Of a stretch of 64,000 nucleotides of DNA, positions 48,135-60,450 are shown in pieces. Location: assembly GCA_030386875.1 (NCBI GenBank), contig CM059558.1:2480001-2544000 (forward strand). The letters are read 5' to 3'. The position numbers were made by a program, and so were the translations under genes. Source of the DNA: Morinoia aosen (Eukaryota > Arthropoda > Malacostraca > Amphipoda > Talitridae). How positions within the stretch are numbered: position 1 is the stretch's first letter; each line of letters opens with the position of its first letter. Under the pieces are notes generated by a model. That model did not search any database. It had not been told where the DNA came from and saw only the letters and a program-made list of their open reading frames with translations.

Positions 48135-48153
48135 ACCATAATTTCCGACTGGG
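48135..48153 (-). repeat. Terminal inverted repeat, right
   Basis: ACCATAATTTCCGACTGGG, the exact reverse complement of 20855-20873, followed by TA. Confidence 0.75.
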
Positions 48154-48374
48154 TATGGGAATGATGCTCTAAAGTAATTGTTCATAACCGTATCATATTC
48201 TTTACAAACAATCGTACGATCATCGATAAGCAGAAGTAAAACCAGAGGGACGTTCAGAAGAGAAGAGCATTGATGAAAAACAAAACATTACTGTACTACA
48301 GCTAACTTTTAAAAGAGAACATAAATTCAGTACAGACTGCTGGGAAGTCTATTCTAGCATAAACTTCAGAAGAT

Positions 48375-48730
48375 TAGATTAGTTGTTAGTTTTAGCCTCC
48401 CTACCCAGCAATAAATGCGATCCAAAGAGTGGAAGGAGGAAGGCACCATTTAGTATGGAGTTAAGGGAACGCGGAATCTATGCAGAAAGGCATAGAAACA
48501 GTAAGTTGTGAAAGAAGATTCTGAAACAAGATCAAAGTTGAAGAAGAAAGTAGTAGGAGTTGAAGAACAGGACAGCAGTGAACCGAAAAAAGGTGGTCCT
48601 TTAACATAACAAAAACATTTTATTTCAACAAAAAAGAAGGCCTACCTAACTCTCAGCTCGGGTCCTCACATTGTCCCCCTGGGAGCGCTAGTTCCCATAG
48701 ATACAATAGTTGTATCCCTCTGAGGGGATA
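48375..48730 (+). repeat. GCCTCCC repeat copy, full length
   Basis: A well preserved single copy from TTAGTTTTAGCCTCCCTACC to GTTGTATCCCTCTGAGGGG, including GGCACCATTTAGTATGGAG and CCCCCTGGGAGCGCTAG. It is useful as a reference for the family and lies outside the large transposon. Confidence 0.8.
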
Positions 48731-49520
48731 AACTTCAGAATGTTAAAACCGGGGAGGTGAGCATAACTCAAGCTACGAGAGTATTTTCAAAGCCAGTGTA
48801 AAGCTTTTCACAGAATTCATTTCGAAACCAAAACAATGAATTTATCATAGGATTGTAAAGGTTTCCACGAGTAAGTTACAAGTAAATTTTCTGCCGAGTT
48901 TCAATTACGAGAAAAAACAAGGATTACAAATTGGTATGGCACTTAAATACCAAGGAATGCTAATTTATAACGCTTCAATCTAACACTGCACTCGGCCGAA
49001 TCAACAAATTAACCTTGCACTACCGTCCGTTATTGTGTTATGCAATGGCCAACACTGTACCACATAATAGTTCACAGCCTTAAATAATGAACAAATAATA
49101 GCAGCAGCAACATGAAGTTATAGGTTTTAAAGAAGGAAACAGCAATTCACCCCAACTTGTTCCAAATGAAATACCGGGATTCAAGGCATAAAATGATTTT
49201 GCACACACAAGTGTATTCAAGCATCAGCTCAGGATATCTGCTCAATGTGTCCGTAATACCCCTGCCAGCAGAGTACATATCTGCAATTATACTCAAGAAA
49301 CCATTTGAAATTAACTGAATAATTTGATCTGACACAATTTATCATATTTCACTTTAGAGCATCATGTTGACAAGGGGTCAGGAGAAATGTGCAGTGGAAG
49401 CCCTTGTGCGCCATTTTATCAAGTTTACCTGTTAAACATGTACTCTGCAGAGGTTTATTGTAAGCTCTGACTGACTGTATTGTTCTAAATTTGAAGAAAA
49501 CTAGATTAAGTACATTATTA
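48731..49520. other. Intergenic stretch
   Basis: No feature recognised. Confidence 0.45.
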
Positions 49521-49521
49521 T

Positions 49522-49989
49522 TTAAGAACAGCAGGTGAGAGATTTAGGCCAGTTATCATGAAATAATTCACTAACACTTTTGCAAAAGCCTGGTAAGTGA
49601 CTAATTCTGTTGAAAAGATAGAGGAAAACCCTCTCACAACAAGGAATAGCATTAAAGAAAGATTTATTGCAATATTTCAGTCTCTTGCACTGATCATCAG
49701 ATTGAAGATACTTTTTAAAAGACCCAAACAGAAGGAAATTGAAATATTTTACACCAAGAATGGAACAACATATAGTATAGTCAGACAAAGATGTTTTTTT
49801 CTTCAGTTGTTGCTGATACACGTCTGTATTCATGGCAATGTAACCGGAGATATAAGTGGCAGAATCTTCCACTTTCACTGAAGCCAAAATTCCTCCAATA
49901 TCGGTGGGTCCGTTGAATACCACGACAGCCTTTTGCGCCCCTTCATCCATTTCAATGATGGGTGGAATTATTTCACTTTCTTCATGTAC
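49522..49989 (-). pseudogene. Exon-like remnant, possibly THAP/P-element-like transposase C-terminus
   Basis: On the minus strand an acceptor (TTGTGCTTTCCAG) precedes an open frame starting VHEESEIIPPIIEMDEG and containing SATYISGYIA. That block resembles the Y-I-x-GY-A motif near the C-terminus of THAP9/P-element-like transposases. The expected following cysteine pairs are not clear and the frame ends at 49522. This is a weak resemblance that could be coincidental. Confidence 0.3.
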
Positions 49990-50605
49990 CTGGAAAGCAC
50001 AAATAAATATTAGTGAACTTGTCACACCAACAGTTCCTGAATTAGATTGTGTTCAATAAGCATGCATTTCAGTTGCATTAGTGAGGGTACAGATTAAAAT
50101 ATGTTAGAGAAAACAAAAGGCAGAGTTAATATAATAAATTGAGGTGCAGCTGGGAGTATTTAATCAATAGGGTCAGTTATACAGAGAGAAAACACTAAAT
50201 ATAAAGCAGTATTAAGATGCACACATAAGGAAATGGAGACAATGACAAACTAGAGTGTAATACAGACTTTAAAAATATCAGTTGCACTGGGAGAAAAGGA
50301 AAGGAAAAAGCCAGAGAAAAATCTTTAGTGAAAAAATAAGGGGAAAAAGAGAAAATTACACTACAATGGGGTAATAGACCGGAAAGTGTGAGATACATAG
50401 CTTCGGGTACAACCAAATAAGTTGATTAATACACTCAAGCTAGTTTTCACACTTTTTCTTTAACAGTTAATGTTGTCTATAATATAAATAGATTTGTTCA
50501 TGATATTTAAAAATACAACTAAAATCAACTAATCTAAACTATGAAAGAAAAAGTCTTAAACACTCAAGCATCAATTTTACAAGACATAAAAAGGCATCCG
50601 TAAAG
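49990..50605. other. Intergenic or intronic stretch
   Basis: No feature recognised. Confidence 0.4.
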
Positions 50606-50609
50606 GAGA

Positions 50610-50975
50610 GGACCAAAATCGATTTTCCAATTTTTGCTGCCTAAACATAGTTAATTGGATCAAAATAAACAATTTTTCTTCTAAGCCCTTTCTGTTGCGA
50701 ATGAGTATTTAATGAGTTATAGCGGTATGTTAATTTTCGTCTTTGATGGCTGGAATGCGCTCGATCATTCGAGCGCATCAAAAGGGAGTCCATTGTAGTC
50801 TTTCTGTCCGAACCATTTCCTTCCCCTTCAAGCACTAGAGTTGTTGTCAGTAATTTCCCGCTATAACTTGTTAAATACTCATTTGCGACGTAAAGTGCGT
50901 ATAAGAAAAATTGTTTATTTAGATCTAATTAACTACGTTTAGGCACCGAAAAGTGGAAAATCGATTATGATCCTT
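50610..50975. mobile_element. Foldback MITE with arms of about 115 bp
   Basis: The left arm from CAAAATCGATTTTCCA through GCCTAAACATAGTTAATTGG to TTTAATGAGTTATAGCGG is mirrored by CCGCTATAACTTGTTAAATA, TAATTAACTACGTTTAGGC and TGGAAAATCGATTATGATCC. A short inner palindrome (GCGCTCGATCATTCGAGCGC) sits near 50757-50776. No coding capacity. A degenerate relative lies at 4140-4460. Confidence 0.85.
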
Positions 50976-51438
50976 TCTTTAACATTTACCCATAAAAAAT
51001 TAAATAAAGATATGTTCTCAATTTCATTTTTGCACAGATGTTTTCTTTTTCCTGCTAAGAAACAGAGAAAAGGAGACTAAGATAAAAACAGAACCATTAA
51101 CATAAACAGAAAAATCTGCATTTTTTAATTAAATATGGCTTTGTAGCTTCAGATGAGATTTTTGAAGCACTCATAATAAAATTATGATCAACAGCAAGAA
51201 TTTGCACCTTATATATAAGAATTATTTAGCAGCAAATGGAACACCATGAATGGTATGCCTAGAAGAAGTCAGGTACCTTTAAAAATGCATTTCCACGTAT
51301 GCTTAGAACAGCGTCAGTTTCAAGAAGGTAATTGCCATAAAAAGTAGCACTTACAATGGAAAATCATAGACAAGATTTTGCATCTTGCTAGTAAACACTT
51401 GACATTTAGCTATAAGGTAGAAAGTTATTACAAGTTAA

Positions 51439-52548
51439 GGAGATCGTCCCAGGCCGGCCCAGGCCCCTGTCACTCAGGTGGTAATTTTTCATGTTTTTGT
51501 TGGAAAAGAACCCTTAAGTGGTGGACTATTTGGTCCTAAAATTTTATGGCGCTACGGACAATAGATCCCCCCCAGGGGGGGGGGGGGTAAGGGGACCAAA
51601 ATCTTTAACTTTGAGCCCATTTCAACCCCATATAAAAAGAGAACAAATGAGAAATAGAAAAAAAGCCCATTTGAGCTTATCAGGAGTGTTTCAAGGATCC
51701 TAAAACTGTCTGTGTTTTTGTTCTAGCATCAAAACTCGATGACGAGTAGCATTTTGAAACTTCAATATCAGTGAAAAAGCACCAAAATCTTCAATTTTTG
51801 AGCCCATTTCAACCCCATATAAAAAAGAGAACAAATGGGAAATGGAAAAAAGCCCATTTGAGCTTGTTAGGAGTGTTCCATGAATTCTAAAACGGCCTTT
51901 TTTTTGTTCTAGCATCAAAACTGAATGAGGGGATACGTCTTGAAATATCAATATCAGTGAAATATCAATACATAAAAACAAATATGTCAATTTTTTTCAA
52001 AAACTAAGGCCTAAATTAAAAAAATGAATTGAAAAAATTGTGTTTCTTTTCAAAAGTTACATATCATAGTCAAATGTCATAAGAATCAGACTGAAAACAA
52101 AAAATTTCATATGTGAAAAATGAAAAAAAAAAATTTTTCAATTTTTTTGGTTAGGAAATCACAATTAACAGTGTGAATATGAAGTTATGTATGGAAATTA
52201 TCGAAATAAAATTGAAACTGCATTCGATTACGTAAATTCTTCATTATATTACACTTTAACAAAAAATTTCGTTATACGCTCATACCCAACACTTCTAACT
52301 TTCAAAGGAATGTTTGAAGGATTCTAAAATTGTCTTTGGTTTTGTTCTAGCATCAAAGCTCGAAGACGAGTAGCATTTTGAAATATCCATAATATATATC
52401 AAAATACTAATTTTTCGAAAAAAATAAAACTAAGCCCTAAATAGAAAAAGTGACATGAGTAAAAAAGGTTTACTTTCACAAAATACATATGCTGGCCAAT
52501 TTTCAAATGAATCGACCGAAAAAAGTTGAAAAAGTGGGACGATCTCCC
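51439..52548. mobile_element. Non-autonomous DNA transposon with TAA target duplication
   Basis: The ends GGAGATCGTCCCA and TGGGACGATCTCC (52535-52547) are perfect 13-bp inverted repeats, flanked by TAA on both sides (51436-51438 and 52549-52551). Inside, a block of about 188 bp (CATTTCAACCCCATATAAAA, then TTTGTTCTAGCATCAAA) is repeated twice in tandem, with a third partial copy near 52310-52390. TAA duplications are typical of PIF/Harbinger elements. No transposase is present. A shorter relative lies at 60894-61376. Confidence 0.75.
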
Positions 52549-52551
52549 TAA

Positions 52552-53290
52552 TCTGAAAATTTCAGTTAAGATTGGCTACACAAGATAAATAGGAGCTATC
52601 TGAAGTTGCATCTAACATACTGTAAACAAGTTTTACAATGTGGCATTCCAAACTAGCTTTCATGTCTGAGCATTGTAGGTTCTAAACTTACTTCTTGCTA
52701 ATGTCAATATAATGCATAGATCAAAATTTTTAAAATGCCAGTGAAATTTTTTATTATAAATCTAGTAAAATTTGACAGCACATCCTACTTCCAGATTAAT
52801 TCACACAGAAATTCAAATACCATGAACGCTGATAGCACCCTACCACAAGATTTAGGATTTTAGGTTACCTTTTTGGAATGAAAAACTCATGAACAATATG
52901 TCATTAATCAGAATTGAATTGTAGCACGTCCTATTCCTATTTTCTCATTTCCTTTAAATTATAAATTTCAAGCAATTCAAAAGCAATCTTCAACGTATTT
53001 AGCAAATCAAATTTGAACTCTACTACTGTATCTGGTGGCAAAGATTTGGTTAAGAGATGCCACTTCATCAAATGCAAAAATCAGTTATCAGCCATTATTT
53101 TTAAATTATTTTCGAATAATGTTCAAAATTCTATTTCTTACCTTCTAGTTCCAAACTCCTGTGATCATAAAACAACAGCACAACACCTCTTTCCAATGAA
53201 ATGTGCGTCTTAAATGCAGAGAGGATTCTTCGGTAGTCGGTCTTTTCAAAAATGGCTGCCAGCAAACATAACTTACATAAGTTCGACTTA
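52552..53290. other. Intergenic or intronic stretch
   Basis: Several short minus-strand open pieces occur (for example around 53140-53260, with FEKTDYRRILSAFK ending at an ELEG/GTAAG donor). None is secure. Confidence 0.35.
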
Positions 53291-53299
53291 AGATTATTT

Positions 53300-53436
53300 A
53301 ACTAAACCTTTCCACTGGACAAAATCCATTCTTCAAAATTAAACCCAGACCTTTGAAATATCTTGGGTAGATTTTTAGAATTATTCCGACACCAAATAAA
53401 GGAACACTTTTTCAATTTAACTTGAGGCGCCGACAT
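53300..53436 (-). CDS. Small frame or first exon, possibly a THAP-like N-terminus
   Basis: From ATG 53436 on the minus strand the frame reads MSAPQVKLKKCSFIWCRNN and continues to EEWILSSGKV before a stop. A possible donor (GGAAAG/GTTTAG) would remove the stop. The C-x4-C pair near the start, and FEKTDY about 100 bp further on in another frame, recall the THAP zinc finger (C2CH), but the third cysteine and the histidine do not line up in one frame. Upstream sequence is GC-richer and promoter-like. Function unknown. Confidence 0.3.
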
Positions 53437-53925
53437 TGCGATTCACTCGACTCGTTAACACTTCATTTGAACAGAAATGCAACATTGTCGTACGCGTAAC
53501 GCTAACAGTGATGCCAGATTTCGGGTTAGCAGTGTTGCCAGATGCAATTTAAGCGCTGCAATTGGTCGGATGCCTTGACGTCACTGAGATTAGACTCGAT
53601 TTCATAAAAGACTGGTTTGCAGCTACCTTGTTACGTCTACCATGTGCTGACCTCATCTTATTTCTCCTTTAACTCCATTTTCAATGCTACACAAACCACT
53701 CCTTTTCTTCTTGAGAGACAAGGTAACATCTCATTCATTCCCCCTACACTGGGCATCCCTTCTGATTCTTTCCAACATTTGGGTAAATTTATACTTTTCA
53801 ACTTTTACGCTTTCCTCTTCGTACAAATTTTACATCTGTACCATCTTAATTTTACTGAAATATTACACAAGATTTTCAAATCGAAGGGTAAATAAAGTAA
53901 AGAAATATTTTTGCTGAATATTTGT
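53437..53925. other. Intergenic stretch
   Basis: No gene recognised. Overlapping frames at 53617-53917 are unsupported. Confidence 0.4.
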
Positions 53926-53929
53926 AAAC

Positions 53930-54710
53930 GGTTGTTAGTTCAGCCTCCCTTACCACAGGATAGATGTTCAAAAAGAAAAAAGATGAAGTCATCGTTAAGT
54001 TTGGAGTTGGGGGAACGCGAGTTCTATGCACAAGCTGCGTTCCCGCACAGGATCCCGTGCGCACAGACGCAGTTGTGCAGAGATGGCCGCACAGACGCAG
54101 TTGTGCAGAGATGGCCGCACGAGTTGAATGAGGTGAAAAGAACGCTCATGAAACATGATAAAATTAATGAAGAAAGTAGTAAGTTCTTGAAACCAAGACA
54201 ACAGTTAACTGAAAAAAGATAATTCTTAGCAAACAAAATACAAAATTTTTAAAACATAACAAAAACTCCTAATTCTCAGCTCGATACCACACATATCACC
54301 AGTCACCACTGGCACGGCTTTCTTACAGTGCTAGTGAGGATACCGTTTACAGTTAATCACGAGCAATTCCATCAGGGGGATACAACCATAGTATCTATGG
54401 GAATTAGCGCTCCCAGGGGACTATGTGAGGGCCCAAGCTAAAGGTTAGGTAGGCTTTTTTGTTGTAGAAATAGATTGGGTTCTTGTTTTGTTACGGACCA
54501 TCTTTTTTTCGGTTCACTGCTGTCCTGTTTTTCAGCACCTACTACTTTCTTCTTCAATTTTTCTTGTTTCATGAACTTCTTTCTTAACTTGCTGTTTCTA
54601 TGCACCTTGTGCATAGATTCCGCATTCCCTCAACTCTATACTGAACAGCGCCTTCATCCTTCTTCTCTTGGAGCATCTTTGTCCTGGTTAAGGATGCTAA
54701 AACTTTCTTA
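53930..54710. mobile_element. GCCTCCC foldback element (two arms head to head)
   Basis: A plus-oriented arm (53930-54300) is followed by a minus-oriented arm (about 54375-54710) beginning GATACAACCATAGTATCTATG and carrying CCCAGGGGACTATGTGAGGG and GGTTAGGTAGGC. The left arm contains a 27-bp direct duplication (GCACAGACGCAGTTGTGCAG, at about 54060 and 54090). Non-coding. Confidence 0.7.
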
Positions 54711-54879
54711 TATAATAATATTAGAAATAATCAGGGGCAATTGTAATTTCACTAGGACGGGTAATGACTGACCGTGAACGACGGTACGACCAAGCATTGA
54801 TATTGTAAAGTTTCAGCGTTTTCGGAAACTCTGAGTGATATATTAATACAATATTTTGCCACCATTTAATTTTGCAATT

Positions 54880-55120
54880 TCATTTTGCTATTGTATAGAG
54901 CTTATTTTCGCTTCACCGCTATCCTGGTTTCAGCACCTCTGACTTTCTTCTTCTTATTATACCATGTTTCATAAGCTTCCTTCCCAACTTACTGTTTCTT
55001 TGCGTACGGAATCCTTTGCGGGAATACACTTTATGCATAGATTCCACGTTCCTCTAACTCCCATCTTAATGATACTTTCATCTTTCTTCTATTTGGGCAT
55101 CTCTGCTGTGGTATATGGAA
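54880..55120 (-). repeat. GCCTCCC repeat copy, partial
   Basis: Minus-oriented landmarks CTTCACCGCTATCCTGG, CATAGATTCCACGTTCC and TCTTCTATTTGGGCATC, ending near TATGGAAGCTAAACTAAC. Confidence 0.65.
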
Positions 55121-55399
55121 GCTAAACTAACAATCACATTTAATAATGAACAAACAAATATGTTCAAGTTCAGTTACCCTCGAAACTAAACTTTTTTCAA
55201 ATTATTCAGTATAAATAAGTCGCTACTGATGGAAAGTCTATCAGGGGAAGAAACTCTTTGAACGCTTCGTAGTCTGCTTACTAATTTTGCATGGCAACTA
55301 AGTTGATGCCTGATGTGTTAAGATTAAATTTAAGTTCGTAGTTCGCAGTAGGATCGAACGATCCCTCAAGAAGAGAAGTAATAATGAATTGTTCATTTA

Positions 55400-55990
55400 G
55401 GATTAAAGTGCGTTTCGGCGGGTGCATAACCCCAATGTACGTTTGTATTTATGAAGTTTAAAGAGGTAAAACATATGGGCACCGTTAAGATTTAAATTTG
55501 AGGAACGAGGAACCTATGCATGTCTTCTACTAACGCACAGAAACAGTGAGTTGAGACAGAAGTTAACGAAACATGATAAAAGTTGAAGAAGAAAGTTAGA
55601 AGTGCTGAAATCCAGGACAGCAGTGAAGCGGAAAAAAGGTCCATAAACTAAATGAAATTTTATATCAACAAAAAACTCTTACCTAACTCTCAGCTCCGGG
55701 CCACACATATTACATTGTTTCGGATTTCTCACTAAAAATGAGTCGGAAATTGCAATGCAAGGTTTTGTAGATAGTCTCAGACTGATTAGACCTAGAAAAA
55801 TCTCGACACTCAATTTGCGCATTTTAATCCTTAGTAAAGGTGACGCGACAGTTGTATCTATGGGAATTGGCACTCCCAAGGTGAGGTATCTAGCTGAGAA
55901 ATAGGTAAGGCCTCTTTTTTGCTGAAATAATTTTTTGTTCTGTTAAGGACCGCCATGTGTTGGTTCACTATTGTCTTGTTCACAAGCGCC
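55400..55990. repeat. GCCTCCC family copies with the ACGTTTGTATTTATGAAG flank
   Basis: The flank GCATAACCCCAATGTACG (about 55423) matches that of the giant inverted arms at 57160 and 60745. A plus copy (55480-55720) and a minus end (55840-55990) follow. Confidence 0.6.
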
Positions 55991-56480
55991 TCGATCAGGC
56001 TTTCTTTCTAGGCTTATATTTTCTTTAAAACAGCGTTTTCTGATTCTCAATCCATTTCCAGTGAAAAATCAGTTGATATCTAATTTTTTTATGAAGCAAA
56101 ATTTTCGACGAAAACATAAGAGTTTATAGTCTTACGATATTCTTTCACCTGTTCACTCAATGTTTCCATAAGCGATGGAACTTTTCTGCATTTCAATACA
56201 CGATCGCATATAAGAAAAACTAAAAATTTGACTCGTATTTTTTCCTAAAATCCCAAGAATTTGCAATGAAATTCTTCCAGGAAATGGTCCAAATCCGCAA
56301 GATGAATTTGTAGTTCCTCCAGGAGTGAATCTATCTGAGATTGACTTTAAAACCGCGTTTTCCAATTCTCAAGTCATTGCGAGGAGGAAATCAGGGAATT
56401 CCCAACATTGTTATAACTCGAAATTTTTGTCACATATGCAATATGAAAGTGGAATGAACGTCCTGGTACGGTTAGAATTA
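55991..56480. other. Intergenic stretch
   Basis: A weak direct repeat (about 56030 and 56345, AAAACAGCGTTTTCTGATTC and AAAACCGCGTTTTCCAATTC) is seen. No gene. Confidence 0.4.
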
Positions 56481-56850
56481 CCCGTGATGAACTGTTAACG
56501 GTATCCTCAGGAGCACTTCATGAATTAGCACTCCCAGGGGTAATATGTGTGGTCCCGAGCAGAGAGTAATGTACGAAATTTTTTGTTGAAATACAATTTC
56601 ATTTTGTTACTTAGCGGACCTTTTTTGCGCTTCACTGCCGTCCTGGTTTCCAGCACCTCTTACTTCCTTTTCAATTTGTTTCTTGTTTTGTTAACTACTT
56701 TCTCAACTTACTTTTTCTGTGCGCACGGGATCCTGAGCGGAAATACCATTTTTGTATAAATTCCACGTTCCTTTTACTCCAATCTTGATGATACATTCAT
56801 CTTTCTTCTCTTCGAACATCTCCGCTTTGGTGGGGGACGCTGACCTATCA
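56480..56850 (-). repeat. GCCTCCC repeat copy
   Basis: Minus-oriented from GAATTAGCACTCCCAGGGG through GCTTCACTGCCGTCCTGG and CGCACGGGATCCTGAGC to TTTGGTGGGGGACGCTGA. Confidence 0.7.
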
Positions 56851-58615
56851 TTTAAAAATATCAGCTGAAAAATATAATTGAGTTTAGTTACACCTCAAAT
56901 TGTAATTTTTGTGGCAAATATGCAGGAAAAAAGAATTCGCTACTGATAAATATTCGTACTTTTCATGTGGAGTTAAGTATAAAGCAATAAGTAAATAATT
57001 CGGGGAGCGTGTATCCAACGCGCCATGATTCAAAATTAAGGTTAGAGTTTTACGTTAAAATTATGGAGAATTATGAAGGAAGATATCATGAAGAAGAGCA
57101 GCAAGATAATTTAAATGTCACATTCAGGGTCTAGGTGTGTGTTCAGGGCACATAACCCCAGAGTACGTTTTTATTTATGAAGTGGACGAGTTGAAATCAA
57201 CGCGATGAGAAGTAAAACTCGGTACCAATAGAAATTCCGCAGCTGTTTTGCCTGCGTACAGGACAGCAGTCAGGAATGGAATTATTATTTTGTGCGTTTG
57301 TTTCTTTGTGAACTCTACCAAGAGAATAAAATTAGGTCTTTTCTTATAACTAAAGCAAAGTGTGGACGGAGACAACCAAGTGAGCATTCTTTCGAACAAG
57401 ATTATGCAAGTTCCAACATCAAATACACGGTGTCTAAAATAAATGTACTTGCACTTTAACTGTCGCTAACATGCTGCCTTTTATGAATTGCAGGTGTATT
57501 TATTTCGTCGCAGCATGGCAGGAAATCAGCTTAGCTTGGAAAGGAGAAAGTTTGTCCTGAAATGTTAACAACGAAAGTGGTGACACTTTAACTGCGACGT
57601 GAGCCGCCGGTGTACACAGAGAGAATTTTCAGAATGGCGCTGACCGACCAGTCGCCGAACTCAATTTCAAAGTTTACGAAACCTACGGAAAATAATAATG
57701 CACACAGTGACGTACCCATTCGTACCCACTGACGTACCTGTATAAAGGGGTAACATTTCATCCGTTCTGCGACTTTTTCATTAACTAAATGGGATCGAAT
57801 AAACGAGGTGAAATTGTTATTGCGCGATTGTATTTTTCAGATTTTTTGCGATGAATAAAAATACATTGGACCAGTAATGCCGATTTCCCTGTTCTGCTGC
57901 TTACAACCTAACCAAACCATTCGTTAACATCCGCGGAAACGCGGTGAACTCTCCCTTAAATCCTGTAACCAGCATTTTCTTCTTGTAGTCTTCTTGAGAC
58001 GTTGTTTCGAATAGCTTTACATCTCCCGTGACTTTACATCGTCCCCTATACCGCGTCAGGACTGAACGTCCTACAAAATTTTATGTAAATAGTCAGTCCC
58101 ACTCATCGTCCTACTTTATTTCACTGCTAGTTCTCATTGGCACTGACTCATTTTTAGTGCAAACTTGCACTGAACTTTAAAGATCAAGGGTAACTAAAGC
58201 TGTTTATTATCCGTTCAATCTTCCTAAATTTTTGTTAGTTTCAGCCTCCCTGACCGACACAAAGATGCTCAAAGAGAAGAAAAATGAAGGCACCAGTAAG
58301 TTTGGAGTTAGAGGAACGCGGAATCTAGGCATAAGGTGTATTCCTGCACAGGATCCTGTGCGTACAAAAACTGTAAATTGAGCAAGAAGTTCATGAAACA
58401 AGAAAAAAGTTGAAGAAGGAAGTCAGAGGTGCTGGAAACCAGGATAGCAGTGAAGCAAAAAAAGGTGGATTAATTAAAATTTTTTTTTCACAAAAAATCT
58501 CCTACCTAACTCTCAGCTGGGGACCACACTTATTACCCCTGGGAGAACTAATTCCTGAAGAGCTACTGAAGATATCGTTTGCATTTCTTCACAGGAAAGC
58601 CTAACCGTAATAGGA

Positions 58616-59053
58616 CGGATTACGACTGACCGTCAACGATGGGTAATGACTGACCGTCAACGCCGGGTGATGACGGACCGTCAACGACGGGTAATGACTG
58701 ACCGTCAACGACGGGTAATGACTGACCGTCAACGACGGGTTATGACTGATCGTCAACGACGGGTGAGGACTGACCGTCAACGACGGGTAATGACTGACCG
58801 TCAACGCCAGTTGATGACTGACCGTCAACGACGGGTAATGACTGACCGTCAACGACAGGTAATGACTGACCGTCAACGACAGGTAATGACTAACCGTCAA
58901 CGACGGGTGATGACTGACCGTCAACAACAGGTAATGACTGACTGTCAACGACGGGTAATGAGTGACTGTCAACGACGGGTAATGACTGACCGTCAACGAC
59001 GGGTAATGACTGACCGTCAACGACGAGTAATGACTGACCGTCAACGACGGTTA
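58616..59053 (+). repeat. 24-bp minisatellite, about 18 copies
   Basis: The unit is TGACTGACCGTCAACGACGG plus GTAA. An isolated ACGGGTAATGACTGACCGTG at 54759-54778 is a single-unit relative. The open frames reading MTDRQRRV repeats (plus) and TVSHYPSL repeats (minus) are artefacts of the period. Confidence 0.95.
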
Positions 59054-59755
59054 AAAATAAAATTAATGAAATAATGATTTTAATTTTTCAAAGCGTTCGA
59101 TAGCAATGCCTACATCACGTTGTAGAATGTAAGACAGAGTTGCAATGTTGCGCGAAAGAAACTGATAATTAATAATCTAGTATAATTTTGTATCTAGGCA
59201 CCATGGGTTTGCATAATCCAAGATCACATTTGTAAATATGACGCTGGAATGAAAATATGACGAATGATAAAATCCACTATCAGGTTCCCAGATCAGGTGG
59301 AATTTATCAGGTTCCCTGATAAAATCCACTCGGAACCTCAAGTGGGAAAATTTGCGCTTGAGAATTGGATGAAGATGTTTGCTCAATACATGAGAAGCAT
59401 GTTTGGTGTTCGCCTCTTGCTGTTAGTTCCAGGTTTACATTCCTATATTCATCAATACAAACGAACTCTGGGATTATCCTCCCTACACACACACCTGGTT
59501 CCCAGACGCAACATCAAAAGGTCTGTCCATTCGAAGTTTGCTTCGTGCGACATTGCAGCTGTGATGTTACATCGCATCAGAATGGGCGTCGATCTCGGAC
59601 GCCTCGCAAAAATATGTTGAATGAGAACACATTGCACAGAGGCAGATTAAGTAAGTATGTGTTTCATTGTGACAAACACAATTTTACTGCACTTCTGCAA
59701 TATGTTAGTTGTTTCAGAGGTAAATTCAAGAGTTTTTAGTGTTCATTTCTAAAGG
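59054..59755. other. Spacer inside the giant inverted repeat
   Basis: No convincing gene. A short tandem TCAGGTTCCCAGATCAGGTG and TCAGGTTCCCTGATAAAATC occurs near 59280-59325. Around 59435-59505 there is a decayed copy of the ATACAAACGTACTCTGGGGT...CACACACCT flank motif. Confidence 0.4.
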
Positions 59756-59759
59756 ATTA

Positions 59760-60450
59760 TAAGTTAGTTTCAGCCTCCCTCACCAACAAAGATGTTCAAA
59801 GAGGAGAGATATGGAGGCATTATTATGTATGGAGTTTGGGGACCGCGGAATCTATGCAGAAGGTGTGTTCCCGTACAGGATCCCGTGCACATAGAAAGAT
59901 TTAATTGAGAAGGAAGGTTAGGAAACAGATTTGATCATATGTTAGTTTGAGCCTCCCTAACCGCTCCTTCATCGCGTTAATTTCAACTCGTCCACATCAT
60001 AAATACAAACGTACTCTGAGGTTATGCGCCCTGTACACACACCTAGGTCTTGAATCCACCATTTTGTTTTACTGCTCTTTTCAAAATGTGATTCATGTAG
60101 CTTTATCATCACATTACAACCTTCTAATCATTCATCTATCGAACGTCTATCATGAACTTATCTTTCACCCTAACTGTGAATGAATTTCATCAATCACAAC
60201 TAATTTTTACTGATATTTTGCCCAAGATTTGAAATTTTAAGAGTAACTAAAGGATTTCGGCACTTTCTACTTGTGCTCCAACTTTTATCATGTTTCATAA
60301 ACTTACTTCTCAAGTTATTGTTTCCGTGAGCACGGGATCCTGTGCGGGAATGAACCTTATGCATAGATTCCACGTTTTTCTAATTCTAACCTTAATGTTG
60401 TTCTCTTCTTTCTTCTCTTTGAACGTCTTTGGTGCGGTATGGGTGGCTGC
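59760..60450. repeat. GCCTCCC family fragments
   Basis: A plus fragment (59765-59930), a second start at about 59945, an outer flank copy (about 59985-60055) and a minus fragment (60270-60450). The fragments are diverged. Confidence 0.55.

Larger units (their letters stand above)
20855..48153 (-). mobile_element. Large CACTA/EnSpm-like DNA transposon, interrupted by nested insertions
   Basis: The two ends are perfect inverted copies of CCCAGTCGGAAATTATGGT (20855-20873 and 48135-48153), each bordered outward by TA, which may be a 2-bp target duplication. Inside each end lie four GGTCGA/TCGACC motifs, the sort of subterminal repeats bound by accessory proteins in CACTA elements. Between them, on the minus strand, are a CACTA-type transposase and a DUF4806-like gene. 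The total span is 27.3 kb, of which about 11.1 kb is a nested LTR retrotransposon. Pairing the ends with these genes is inferred from orientation and enclosure. The termini do not begin with CACTA, and related CMC-superfamily groups can use TA targets. Confidence 0.55.

Noticed and set aside
58601..59074. Repetitive frames of 142 and 147 codons
   Set aside because: Product of the 24-bp array period on both strands.
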